From NCBI RefSeq assembly GCF_001039355.2, contig NW_019774513.1:650329-712328 (forward strand): a stretch of DNA of 62,000 nt, given 5' to 3'. Below are positions 9,650 through 21,552 of the stretch, in pieces (the first letter of the stretch is position 1; each line of letters opens with the position of its first letter). Below the pieces are notes generated by a model, which ran no database searches, was not told the origin of the DNA, and saw only the letters and a program-made list of their open reading frames with translations. Source of the stretch: Lingula anatina. Lineage: Eukaryota > Brachiopoda > Lingulata > Lingulida > Lingulidae. The position numbers and the translations under genes are program-made.

Positions 9650-12600
9650 GGGGTGACCACGGGCAAAAAAAGTTAACTTGTTTTGTCAGCATATTATCTG
9701 TTCATACAAAATACTCTGCCTGAATCTTGAAGGCAGAAAACATAATAAATTGAGATCGGTAAATATAACACACTCACGGAGTCACGTGACAGCTAATCAG
9801 TAGAAGAAAGCCTTTCAGTTTTAGGCATTTAGGCATTTTCGGAATCAACCTCTTCCCTGAAATTCAAATTTCTAGTACTAATTTTGTACTACGTGACCGG
9901 AAAACCTCTGGCCAGTAACCAATTTGAAAGTTTTTTTTTTTTTTTTTTTTTTTTAGAATCAGAAAACACATTACATTACAAATACAAGAAGATACACTAC
10001 ATCAGTACAGCTTTATAACTTAATACAATACATACACTTCTATGTGTGCACAGTTACTGGAATATTATTTTAATATTGTAGAACGTATAATACAATATAC
10101 AAAATTCTACATTACATTACAGAGTATATTACAAACTGAATAATTCGTAACAAAGCAAGGTGATACTGTGCACCAGTATAAGAACTAGAGATATAATAGA
10201 TTGTGGGTCTTAATATAATATAGTGTATATACACATTCATACACACATCTTTCGCTTACAACCTCACACATCCGAAGGCGCACGCATACTGTAATGCACA
10301 CAAATACTTATAAACTTTGAAAGTTGGCGAATATACATGTACCTAAGAATGCAGAGAAAACAATGAGGCGATGTATCACTGCTTAAATTCGAAGATTGTC
10401 CATGTTAAATGTATAATTATTAATGTGTGTCTTTCATGAATAATTATTTGGACCAGAAAAAAATAATCACCATACACAAAAAGTCAAAGGAGATCGTTTC
10501 TGTGGGAGATTGTATTTTCATTTTTTTCCGTCTAGAAATGATTTTGTCGAAAATAATTCATGCTTATATCGATATATCTTCCAGAGCTACACATATGTAA
10601 AGCAACAGTCCAGCACCGGGCTTCGGATTTCCTACAGTGGAACAATCCGCGCCGCCATAGCGTGTAACGGTTGTGCCTCTGGTTTCTACTTCAAGATCAA
10701 CGGGGCAGAATGTTCCAACCCAGGCACCATCGAATTTGTGGAGTACCATGCCTCGCGCAGAGACAAGCGCGAGCACGGATCGTGTAATTATATATAGTCA
10801 TGTTAGAAATCATATTTTTGTATTATCGACGGGATTGTTTCTCGGAAATCTTGTTGCCTTCGTATTACATTATTATGCCACTGTGGGAATTAAAAGTGTG
10901 TGCTTGTGGTTGAATTTAACAGAATTAAGGTCAGTAAGAAGTACAAATTTGGCATTGAGGCCGGAAATTTCACAAATACGCAGAATTTCCGAAAAAAAGA
11001 CCATATAATATGAAATAGTGGGCCATCTACGGAAATTCAGTATCAAAAATTGATAGCCAACATTCAAAATTAATCTGCAATTGCTAAAATACGGCATATC
11101 GAATAATAGCCATTAAATTGTGTTGAGACACTTGGAAAAAGGGGTGGGCAAATGACAAAATTTTTTTAAAACAGATGCATTCTATGGCCATTTTTGCTGC
11201 TGAACACAAATCTGACAATATTTTTTACCAAAGCTAAAGATTTATATTGGTATCTGCTATTTGTTTGTGAAAAAAGGCGGGAAATGGCTTTTTGGCCATA
11301 TTTTCACAGTAAAGTACATAAAATTGATGTGTAATATGTCTTTCTATATGTTTTGAGGATTGCTGAGTTCAAATATGAGCATATTCAAGACATTGGCAAT
11401 ATTGTTAGGGTGACATCTGTAAAAAATATGTTATTTAAAACAAATATATAAATAAAATACATACTTCGAGCCTAAGATAAATATAAATAATGGCCATTAT
11501 GTACATACTGAATTCATGGATTACAGTATGGTATAAAAACAATGCTGAAAATACCTTCATGGATGTGTACCAACAAATTTTATGCTGTATAATTTTCCTT
11601 TTCTTCAGAACAGGTAAAACTTTATCAGGTGACATCAACCTCTTACAACCTCTAAGCTCTTGACCTTGGAATAGTACTTAGATTCAGTTGCGTAGTTTAA
11701 GAGTTCTTACCACCACCATGAAAGCATCAACAAAAAATACACTGAGACCAGAAGGCACTGTAAAGCCCCCTGTCACACTTATTTGGAATCTGAAGTTATC
11801 AAGCAGAATATGCCATAATGAAAAATTTTCAAAATTTGCGCCACATTTGTTGGGTAATATCAAATTGACCTTAATTCCAGTAAGAATACCTCAGAATCTT
11901 AGAACCTCAGAATGCGCTTCGAACCCAGCTGGAATGATTCGTGCATATTTCGGTTGTATCGTATTAGCTCTCAAATGCAGCTCGAATGTAGTTGGAACAC
12001 ATTAGGAATATCGTTAATGCTATAGTGAGAATATTTAGAATGCACTTCAAATGCCATACAAGTGTGGTTTCATTACTGGCTGAATTCCGGCCTGCAATCA
12101 AGATGCATTCGAGTTGCATTCCTACTCACTGGAGGCATAATGTGGAACATTCTGACAAGATTTGAAGCGCCTTTCCATTTCGGTTCTCCCTCGAATGTGA
12201 TCAAAATGTTTCAAATGCTGTTGGAATTTCGTAAGAATCTTAAGAATGCGCTCATAGTGCAGTTAGAATACACTTGAATGCCATTCGATATTTTTCCACT
12301 TGGAATGCACTTCGAAAGTTTTGAGAATGAGCAAAACATTTTAACAGGACGCAAGAATGGGCCCAAACATTTAGAATGCGCTTAGAATTTTTAGATACTT
12401 CAAATATCTAGGAATAAACAAGACATTTTCATTTCGACTTCATTCTAGCTCATTCCGCCTCTAGTGTGACTAGGTTATAAATGAAGACAATAAGGATATT
12501 GTCACCGTTCACCCAAAACTCTTATTTACTGCCTTACATACATTCTTTTCGGTGATAAATAAATTTTCAGTGTTCAGTGATTACATTAATTAACATTTAC

Positions 12601-15600
12601 ACATGTCATCTTACGGGTGACGGCATAATTGCAGTTTGGGGGTAAAAACTGAAAAATCGGTTTCTCAAATTTCTGTTTTACCTGAACATCCGTGATCACT
12701 ATTTCAATGCCAATTTAATGACACCATTTAGTACCCCAAAACCCTGCCAGCGATTTTTTTAAAGCCTTAGTTCAGATTTGATCGTTGATAAAGCAAAATT
12801 ATACCTTTGTTTTTAGAAGATCTGTCATTACGGACTCGTAACTCCATAACAAAAGCATTTAAACCAGAACTTTGGCATGGGATTGTAGCTCATGCCCTTG
12901 TGGTCCATTGACCAATTTTCATGATAAAATCTTGTTCAGGGATGAAGTTAAGCCCCATATGGATTGCTAACTAATCTCAAAAAAGGAAAGCTGTTAAATA
13001 GATGATTAAAGCTTTGAGTTGCTTATGCTTATACATTGCAACGAAAAAATATAAACACCGATATTTCATATTTTCAAGAGTTTTTTCATTGTTTCAAAGC
13101 AGCACAAAGACAGATACATTATTGAATAATTAGATGCAGGATAAAAACTCATTTTCGGTATCTGGGTGGTAATAAAGAGTAAAGGTATCCTTAATGCTCT
13201 GCTACTGAGTGTTCTACTGTAAATATTCCCGTATGTAACTAACATTATGCCTATTCTATATGTCAAAACTTTTCAGTTTCATGTGATCCTTGAACAATAT
13301 TGACCATATTTGTTGTATTATTGTTTTTCCTAATTCAAAAGTCACAGTTGCATATAAACATTTGTATTTAAGTACACAGAAATGGTGATTTTGGGGTGAT
13401 TTTTATCTCAAAATGACCAAAAAATCCTCTTTTAACCCAAAATGAAGTGACTCAACCGAAATGATGTATCTATTTGCGCTCATTGATCATGAAATAATAT
13501 GGTTAGACATATAAGAAGCCATCTTTGAACTGATATTTAAAGATTTACATGAGAAATATGTGATTTGAGGGAGCGTTTGGTGGCCATTTTGAAAAATCAC
13601 TTAATACCAATATCAGATGTAATTTAAAATGAAAATACTTATTAGATTTGTATTCAGCAGCCAAAATGGCCATAGAATCCACTTGTCTGAAATTAAATTT
13701 CCCTAAAAAGCTTTCATTTGCCCACCCCATCAACAGACGTCCCGCTGAGATGTGTGATTATATAACAGGTCAATGCAACTTGGTTAGTAATGCAACTTTA
13801 GAAACACCACTGATGAAATATGTTAATTTTGAGTATGGCCAATGCTCTGTTTTAACACCATTCTTTTCTGTATTTTCTCAAAGTCTCTGGTATTTGCTGG
13901 GGAATTGCTGCAGGTACTGTCACCATACAGATACACATCAGAGACAGGGGTGGCGGGGCGGACGCTCTCATGGGATGGAACTCATACGGGAATTTCGCAT
14001 TTGAGGAGATAGGGCCAACCGGCACTGGTAAATTAAGCTGGATATGTTCGTGCTCGTCACTGTCATAATATGTGTTTTCAATCTTGTTTCTTGATTCAAA
14101 ATAACCTGTTATTATTTTGGTTATTGTAAGAAACAGTATAGTACGTTTCTTGCTAGAGAAATCAGCCATAACTGTCAACACGCGTGCACGCGCGAAAATT
14201 TCTCTTGTGAAAGATGTCTAATTAGCATAAATATTAAATTTTTTTCTTCAGGGTCATGTGATTCATATACTTTGTTCAACATTAAAGAGTTTACCCTCCA
14301 CCAGGAGATTTCAACACGAGATGAAAATGCATACATGGTATGTAAAAAATCAGCGTTGTGATTCTAGAGCTCGAAAGATGCCAAAACAAAGCCAATTTAT
14401 ACTTATACATATGCAAAATATACGCATAAATGGTATTGCTGCTATAATAGAAATTGTAAATATCGGTTTATCGATTGTTAAATTTACATATGAAGTCAAA
14501 TATTTGCCACTACATTCGATTAAATGCCACCATACACTTTCAAATAGCAAACTTCAAGATAATATCAAAAAATTTCAAAGGTTTTCGTTTCATATTTCTG
14601 AAAAAAAAAACATGTATATAGATAAATTCTTTTATCGCTTTTGCCAAACCTAATTTGAGGAATGCGTCATACATTAATACTTCATTTGGCGGCCTTTTAC
14701 GAACTGCATGGACAGATTGGATCAAGTTTACGGCCAGAAATTTAAAGAATATGTGGTATTTCAGTTTTTATGGCTGATCGAGTGATTAACTTGGGTTATC
14801 TTTCGGCTTGTACGTGTAGACTTTCGTTGAGTCCTATAAGAAACCACAGTGGTGGTAATTTATAAGCCTAACTGGGAAACTTACTTCTTTTGTAAGTATC
14901 TGTAATGATTCTATAGAACGTATACGCCGACATTTTATACAAAAAAGCACGGTTGGTGAGAACATCATGTTTATATGTATATACTGTGTTTAAATTATAG
15001 ACGGAAACCTACACAAAGCGGGCATCGGACACTAGTTTAGCAGTGTTTTTTACTGGCACGCTTCACGAGTATGGAAATGGTCACTGCGCAAGATGGTACT
15101 TTAAGTTTAATGGGAATGAGTGCTCGAATCCAGGGGTAATCGACGCATTCATCTATAACCACGGCGATAACAATCCACACACCTATAGGACGTTTGAGTG
15201 TAAGCACAATCATTTAAGTTGAAACTCGAAACAAATTTTTACAAGTAAAATAATGAGTTTTTTCATCATCATCTTTATTTATCGTTTTTTTATTGGGGGG
15301 GGGGGGTTAATGCCTACAAAGTTCCTAATTAAATAGTCTCATTTCTATATTTTACGGAAAACATATGTTTAATCCTAGGACCAATAAAACTAAAATCACG
15401 TATTCGATGGATCCTATTTTGAACATGATCAGCTTTTAAGTAAGTTAAAAGTCGCCAAGCTGTTGCAGAATTAGTAGCAAGAAAATTTCTATTCCACACG
15501 TGTCACCAACGAGTCTGTATGTGTTGAGATAAGTGAATAAGTTGTGTAAGTACAAACTGAAAAGTGTATTTAACAGGATTTGTGATGTTGATCTAGACAC

Positions 15601-18380
15601 GTACAACAGTAGAGAGGAGAGGTTCCTAACTCACAGTTATCATAAATTAAATGCAGCATCTCTGACATCGAAATATTTGGATGTTCCTTTTCAGATCTTA
15701 CACCTTGAGTAAAGCATTGGTTTATAATCCTTTGTCATCAGCCACAGATGATATTAAATACTAATTATCGATATTATTGCTTTCAGTTTCTGGAATCTGT
15801 CACGGTTTTCCGGCTGGAGACATTACAATAAGCCTACACACAGGGAGTTGTAGCTGGACGGTTGGCCAATATAGCCCTACGACCGGCTGGACCACTATTT
15901 CTAGAATAAGAGTGGAAGAGACAAGACTTGGCGTTGATGTCAGCGCTCGTAAGTTAACAGTTTCTTCTCTTACGGTGTTGTTAACATTTTACAGGGCATG
16001 TGACGTGGTATGGCAAAAGTAACCTCCCCCATGCTTTAATATTATAATACCGTTACTACAAAATGTGTAGACAAGTGAACATAAGTAAAGTGGCGCCACT
16101 GTATTAAGTCAAATTCCCAAACAACTTATTGTCAACATACTCTCGTTTCCTCTCTCTCTGTTCTTGTATGTCACTCAACTGTGTTTGTTGGATGAGCCTG
16201 TATAGTATAGCACGCACCTGAGATACACCACTGATTTAGCTACATTAGTAGGTTAAAGTACTTTTATTTCAGTGGTGGGAACATCGGGTATTTCGGCACT
16301 TAGACTTCCCGTCTTCAACCGCCAGTACTGGTGGTACTCTGCCATGAATACGGAAGCGGAAAGGACAACGCTCAAAGTACGTTTTTTTATTTTTACTTGA
16401 TCAATATTGGGACAAATAAATGAAGACACTTGTTTTTAGATCAAATATTACATGTCAAAAATTTCAAACTACCTTGGTTGTTTATTTAACTGATCATTTC
16501 TATAAGCTAGGCTCACACTAATTCTGGTTATTTAAATTCGTTCCACATTAGGTAAGCTTGAAGTTGTTGTCCCGGTGTGGCAGGAATGGAAGTCCGTGGG
16601 GACTGTAGTCCGTTCCCCATTACTTTGTTCAGGTGACATTCGTCCCATACACTAACCCCCCATACTTCGACTTACACCCCAATTCCACACCGACTGCAAA
16701 TTCCATAAATCCCAGGTTTCTTACTTTAAGTGCAATAAATTCTTTAAGCCCTTTTAAGAATGCGTGCTATTCTTGAGAGATCGTGATATTTGGGATGAAA
16801 GTTTTGAGCTGTTCAAAATTTTGGTCCCGACCTCGCGAATGCAAACATTCTTTGACAATTCTTAACAAATCCATGGTACATTCTTAGATATCGTAACTGA
16901 TTCCCAGTATATTTTAGCCATTTCTATGTATTCTTACCTTAATTTGGATATCATGAAGCATCTGTATAACCACGATTTGACTTCGACTCTGTAAAACAAG
17001 GGCGAGGGGCTTTTTTTTACCTGTCTGGAGGAAGTATTCCTTGAAATTCCAAGAATAGTCAAAATAACATTTACAAGCGTTCCAGAATCACAAGCCCATT
17101 CGGCAGGTACTTGAGGCCCAGTCAAACTGGCGTTTAAGATGAATTTCGCATGAATTTTGCACAAACTTGGTTGGTAGGCCTATTCGCTTTACATCCGCCA
17201 TATTCGTGATACATGCTTGTAGCATTCGACCAGCATCCACAGCATACAGGCACGCAATTATCCGCAGAGGCACTTTTTTCCGTTCCCAAGATTTTTGAAG
17301 CTGCCCCAAAATTTTGATAGCGGATGACATGCACAATACATCCGCAAAACATACGCAATACATGAGCAATAAGTATGCAATACGTGCTCTGTTTTCCGCT
17401 CCGCTCTTATCCGCAACTCACGGGTAAATTGTGGCTTGCTCGCGAGGAGAGCATGTATCGAGTATGGAAACCGTAGGTAGAGCGTCCCTATCGCGTGCGT
17501 CCATGTGGCGAACTAAATTAATATATTGCGAATATTACGATTTTTGTCAGGGTTTTTAAAAGCGTTTCATTTGCGTCTGATTTTCTTCTGATTTCCGAAC
17601 GTCTGTAATGACATGCGCTTTTACTCGTGATACATATACAGTACATCATTAATATATTCGTAATTCATACTGTTCTTGTCAGGTCACTATTACGGAAAGT
17701 TTGTCTTTTTTCCTAAAACTACCATTCCTGTCACACTGGTCTTGTTTTGACTGATGTCACACCTGTGATGTCATCATACCTTGGTCCATAACTCTCTGGA
17801 GATTTTGTCATGGAGTGGTTTTATTTCAGACTGAGACATATAGCAAGAAGTCTGCTCTTACTGCTCTGAGAGTCCTGTGGAGTGGAGTCACCCGTCAGTG
17901 GAACAACGGCCAATGTGCCCGGTGGTACTTCACATTTAACGGCACAGAGTGCAGCAATCCGGGCACCATAGAAAGTATTAAATACACCTACTACTATGAT
18001 GCAAGCTCTGTCAATTTGCACAGCCCATTTACAGGTATATTGGAACTATAACTTACCTTATACTTGTACACAATGAGAGAAAGGTCAAAATAACAAAAAT
18101 GTTATATTCCTTTCAGCACTTTTTCCAGAGACGGGTGAATTTGGCTTGCTCATAGATCAGTCCCCCCCCCTCTCCTTTAACACACATAGACACAAACAAA
18201 GTTTTAATTCATTAACCATTCATTTCAGTACAAGGGACATGTGTGGGTCTTCCAGCTGGGAACGTCACTTTGAATTTTGCCGTGTCCCATTGTTCTTCAT
18301 ACAGTGGAGAGGACGCCTACACTGGCTGGGGAACTGCAAGCACCATGATGGCCGAAGAAATTTTCCTGGACACTTACTAA
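6706..18380 (+). CDS. Secreted PAN + triple CTHRC1-like domain protein (11 exons, 600 aa)
   Basis: Coding exons, all with consistent phases and GT-AG borders: 6706-7050, 8973-9087, 9485-9576, 10585-10783, 13884-14027, 14252-14337, 15001-15199, 15787-15948, 16273-16376, 17830-18034, 18229-18380 (TAA). They total 1803 nt. Residues 1-21 are a signal peptide. Residues 22-115 are PAN/apple-like, with LECITKC, C-AAVVFRE and SCDLL around the Cys pairs. Residues 116-184 are a Cys-rich spacer. Three tandem copies of the non-collagenous domain of CTHRC1 follow (about 185-298, 328-447, 483-600), each with a C-x(1-2)-C...(W/F)YF-(T/K)-(F/I)NG-x-ECSNPG core in its first exon and (S/G)-(I/T)-C-x-G-x-x-AG...GW in its second. 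No collagen repeat is present, unlike vertebrate CTHRC1, a secreted extracellular-matrix and Wnt-linked protein. Function here is unknown. The start ATG was chosen because it begins the signal peptide; the nearest plus-strand AATAAA is at 19261. Confidence 0.85.
8074..8105. repeat. Poly-T tract in intron 1
   Basis: An uninterrupted run of about 32 T. The frames running through it on both strands are artefacts of the homopolymer. Confidence 0.95.
9606..9648. repeat. (CT)n microsatellite
   Basis: About 21 uninterrupted CT dinucleotides, about 30 bases downstream of the donor of exon 3 of the CTHRC1-domain gene. Confidence 0.95.
11766..12474. mobile_element. Possible non-autonomous TIR element in intron 4
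   Basis: The left edge reads CCTGTCACACTTATTTGGAA and the complement of the right edge reads CCTAGTCACACTAGAGGCGG, an imperfect inverted pair. The interior is crowded with variants of GAATGCGCTTCGAATG in one orientation (for example near 11910, 12040, 12245, 12305, 12380), as in subterminal repeats of MITE-like elements. No clear target duplication was found and no transposase frame is present. Confidence 0.35.
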
Positions 18381-18960
18381 GATATTAGACCGTACCATGA
18401 AATACGTTGAACATCGGCACCCTTTGGTCTATGTGAACAAGTGTTATTGGTACTTTTTTTGTTTTCTTGTAATGTTGTGTATGACGCTGAAGCAGGTGTG
18501 GACCGGCAGTAGAATTAATGACCTAAGCGTTTTTGTTTGTTTTGTATTTCTGTTATTTTGAGGAAAAACGAAGAATAGCGAAGAGTAATTCCTTTTTATT
18601 TTAAGAATAAGTTGTCGAAATGGAGTATACGTCATTTCTCGATCATCATTCCTCAATAATTCATGATAACGCTTAACAGGTATATATAGACTTATTTGTT
18701 TCTTGTCTTTCTACACTAGCTCCCCATGGCCCGTCACCATGTATATATATATATATTGCAGTAACTACAGCTAACTGGATTAACATTAATCTGCATTGTG
18801 ATCAAATGGTTCGAACTGAATATGGAAAAGTGCATTACCATGTTTCATGCGCAAAATGCATAATATTCGCTATTGAGTAATTTTTTCGAGTTAAACGCTG
18901 TGAACATTGACAATGGGATAGCTTGTTCCAAATTAATGATTTCGTTAGTTGTAATGTTTG
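18381..18960. other. 3' flank of the CTHRC1-domain gene
   Basis: AT-rich, probably 3' UTR and intergenic DNA. It contains a short (TA)n run near 18740-18755. No further exon of the upstream gene is needed, because its last exon ends in TAA. Confidence 0.4.
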
Positions 18961-18970
18961 TTTTTTGCAG

Positions 18971-20503
18971 ACAATGCCAATCAGTTGTTAGGTGTGGACT
19001 GTAGGTACCTTCAACCTTTAAATTATCAAAGTACGATTGGTGACTTTGAAAAACCCAGTACTTTGGACATAGTGACAGCTTTCTGATAGGAATTGAAATA
19101 CATTGTTCACTGTTGGAAATCTCTAAAACCAGAGTATTTCTCTTAGATTTAAATTTCTTCTCTTGATATGTCCCACAATTGCATTATTGAAACAGGAAAT
19201 GTCACTGAATCTGAGCTAACCAGTTCCTTTGGCTTATTGTTTGTTTTTGTTGTGGTATCTAATAAACAATACGGCATTGTAGGAACTATATCTTCTACGT
19301 GCCTTTTTCAGCAAAGCCAATATTAATGATAGTTGCCTGACCTTGATACCTAGGCCAATTATTATCACGAGCAATAAGCCCGACAACCCTACTGAAATCC
19401 AAAACAGTATTTGAGATGAATAATCTGTAGGAAATATTTCGTCTGCTAGAATAGCATCTGCCATAGAAGAATAGATCTGCTCCTGACTTTTTGCTTCTTG
19501 AGCCATTTTTGTAAGCTCAAATGATCAATTGAATCTTTCTCAAGGAAATGGGAAAAATATGTTGAAATAATTGAAGAACATTCGATTTCGAACACAAGGG
19601 TTCACTAAATAAATCCAATTTTGGAAACTTGCGTTGGTAAATAAAAGGACTGCAGCAAACCTAAATTAGTAGCTTAGTTACCTCAGTGTTGTTTTGACAA
19701 CTTCGTAGTCAGGGTGGGAGCTAAAAACCTTTTAAGTTCAAACTAAATAGCAAGGAATTTGAATGACACATAAATGACAGCCACTTACAGAGGTCGTCGT
19801 TTTAGGGCATTTTTGGGTAATGCCAGTTATGTTTTGACGGCACTGAACAAAGCAACTGAATTCCATATGAAATTTCTAAAATCAGTGCAAGAGTACAGTC
19901 TGGCTGAGTAACAGACAGTGGGATATTATAACTGCAAAGTTTAAAATGCATGGCTACCTTTGCAATGTCGTCAAATAAATTCGTCAAGAATAGCATAATG
20001 TTGCCAATCTTTTGTAATTGCAAAATACTTGGAAAGGTAGAAGATTTGAGATGCGTGATTTGTGGATTGATTAAGCGGAACTGGAAATGTAATTCCTTCG
20101 TACACTTTCAAAACATGTGGATTAGATGGTACGGGGACTTATACAAACCGTATGTGAATTGAGCATGATGGAAGTAATATCTCGGGTCAGAGTGAATTAA
20201 CTTCATTGGGCTTGGCATCTTACGCAACTCGTCTTTAATTCTGGTAAGCGCCCTACTTTATTCCTCTGGTGGAACCAAAAATGTCCTTTTGTCAGCTGAA
20301 TGCATGCTATTAATAAACATTGAAATGAAAATAATAATTGAGAATTCGCTATCTCTTTATGTGAAAATAATCTATTGACTCAATTCACGTTTCATTTTGG
20401 TCTGATGACATTCAACTGCAGATTCACTGCGGAGCAGTTCTATTTGATTGACGGAAGCCTAACATGGCCGCTGTTCCTCAGAGCTAGTAAAAATGACTCC
20501 AAG
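18971..20503 (+). pseudogene. Two possible orphan exons, unrecognised
   Basis: TTTTTTGCAG precedes 18971-19004, which ends at a GTACCT donor in phase 2. CAACTGCAG precedes 20422-20503, which starts in phase 2. Joined, they read openly: the first gives DNANQLLGVDC, the second FTAEQFYLIDGSLTWP and LFLRASKNDSK, with R at the junction, and the frame then stops within 24 bases. The composition looks coding-like, but there is no start codon and no recognised family. They could be relics, or 3' exons of an unseen transcript. Confidence 0.2.
19234..19506 (-). CDS. Possible 90-residue single-pass membrane protein, unrecognised
   Basis: An intronless minus-strand frame starting at a good context ATG (AAAATGGCT). 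An acidic N-terminal part of about 30 residues (Gln/Glu/Asp rich) is followed by a convincing transmembrane helix (ILFWISVGLSGLLLVIIIGL), then a basic stretch KKARRRYSSYN typical of a cytosolic stop-transfer flank. No signal peptide precedes it. It sits between the CTHRC1-domain gene and ETFDH and spans the possible intron between the two orphan exons. I do not recognise a family. It may be an entire small gene or the last exon of a longer one. Confidence 0.4.
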   Translation of the reverse strand: MAQEAKSQEQIYSSMADAILADEIFPTDYSSQILFWISVGLSGLLLVIIIGLGIKVRQLSLILALLKKARRRYSSYNAVLFIRYHNKNKQ

Positions 20504-21552
20504 GTATATTTAATATTTACAAGCTAATTTTTACGTTGCTCTGACACTCAGGGTAATTTGGATATACACGTCTATATCTGCAGTTAAAATCGATAGCCAA
20601 AGCGGTTCACACCTTGACGGTTTTAGTTTTGAGCAGTCTTTGCCGTTTGAAGTGACGACTGTGGAGTTGCCCCGGGTACTGTATGATCATCCGAACAGTC
20701 TTGATAATTAGGGGTTCAAGAGGGAAAGAGCACAAAAGCAATGTATGAAATGGGTTAAGTAATAGCGGCAACGTGACTTCTGAAAAAAAAACTTTTCTTG
20801 CTGATTAACCCACCGAATCGGATTTGTTTTTGCAGCCTTGCACGCTACCGACTGCGCCGTTACTGACCCGCCCACCCTTACTCTTACTAATCATCAAACG
20901 CAATTTTTGATTTTAATAATGATAAAATGATCAAATTCCATCGAATTTGTTTTATTGACTTCATCTTATTAGTGTTTAATTTAACTTTTCAATCACATCC
21001 TTTCACTAAAATATCTACTTATTCGAGAACAATTTAACATTAATGCATATCTATTGAAAAAAAACTTTATCATATTTATAATGGGCGATACAGAGTATGT
21101 ATTATAAAATTGGAATATAACAGAAAATTGAACTTTCTTACAACATCATGCAAACATAAAATAGTCATTGAATTTGAAATTCACATTGTTCATTCAATAT
21201 CAAACAATAGCATCCAAGATAACGGGCATCCATTTTCTTATCCTAATTACAACTTACATGTTACAAAGTGTCTCCCTCTCAAACAGTTTGTGAGATGTTC
21301 CTCAATCCAAAACTTGACACATGCATTATTACTTAGACCCTAATTAATATTTCATCATGAAAATGGATCATAACTGTTCCAAGAAATACTATACAATATG
21401 TTAATATGCATCCATCTCCATATTGTGGTGTAGTCTTCCCTCAGTATACTCTTTTATCCATGTCTTTCACCCTGATGTGTTCACTGACTCACTTTCTGCC
21501 TTGGTCCATTATACTCCCCCCCCCCCCATCCCCAGTGTTCCACCCCTGGGTC
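20504..21552 (-). other. ETFDH: ETFDH 3' UTR and intergenic DNA
   Basis: Minus-strand sequence immediately beyond the ETFDH stop codon. A complement AATAAA at about 20950 is a candidate poly(A) signal, giving a 3' UTR of roughly 600 nt. A poly-C tract lies at about 21518-21529. About 21313-21515 is copied at 3600-3795. No other gene is seen. Confidence 0.4.

Noticed and set aside
13648-14004. 118-codon frame across intron 4 and exon 5 of the CTHRC1-domain gene
   Set aside because: It uses the wrong frame in the exon; the CTHRC1-like frame from 13884 matches both neighbouring exons in phase.
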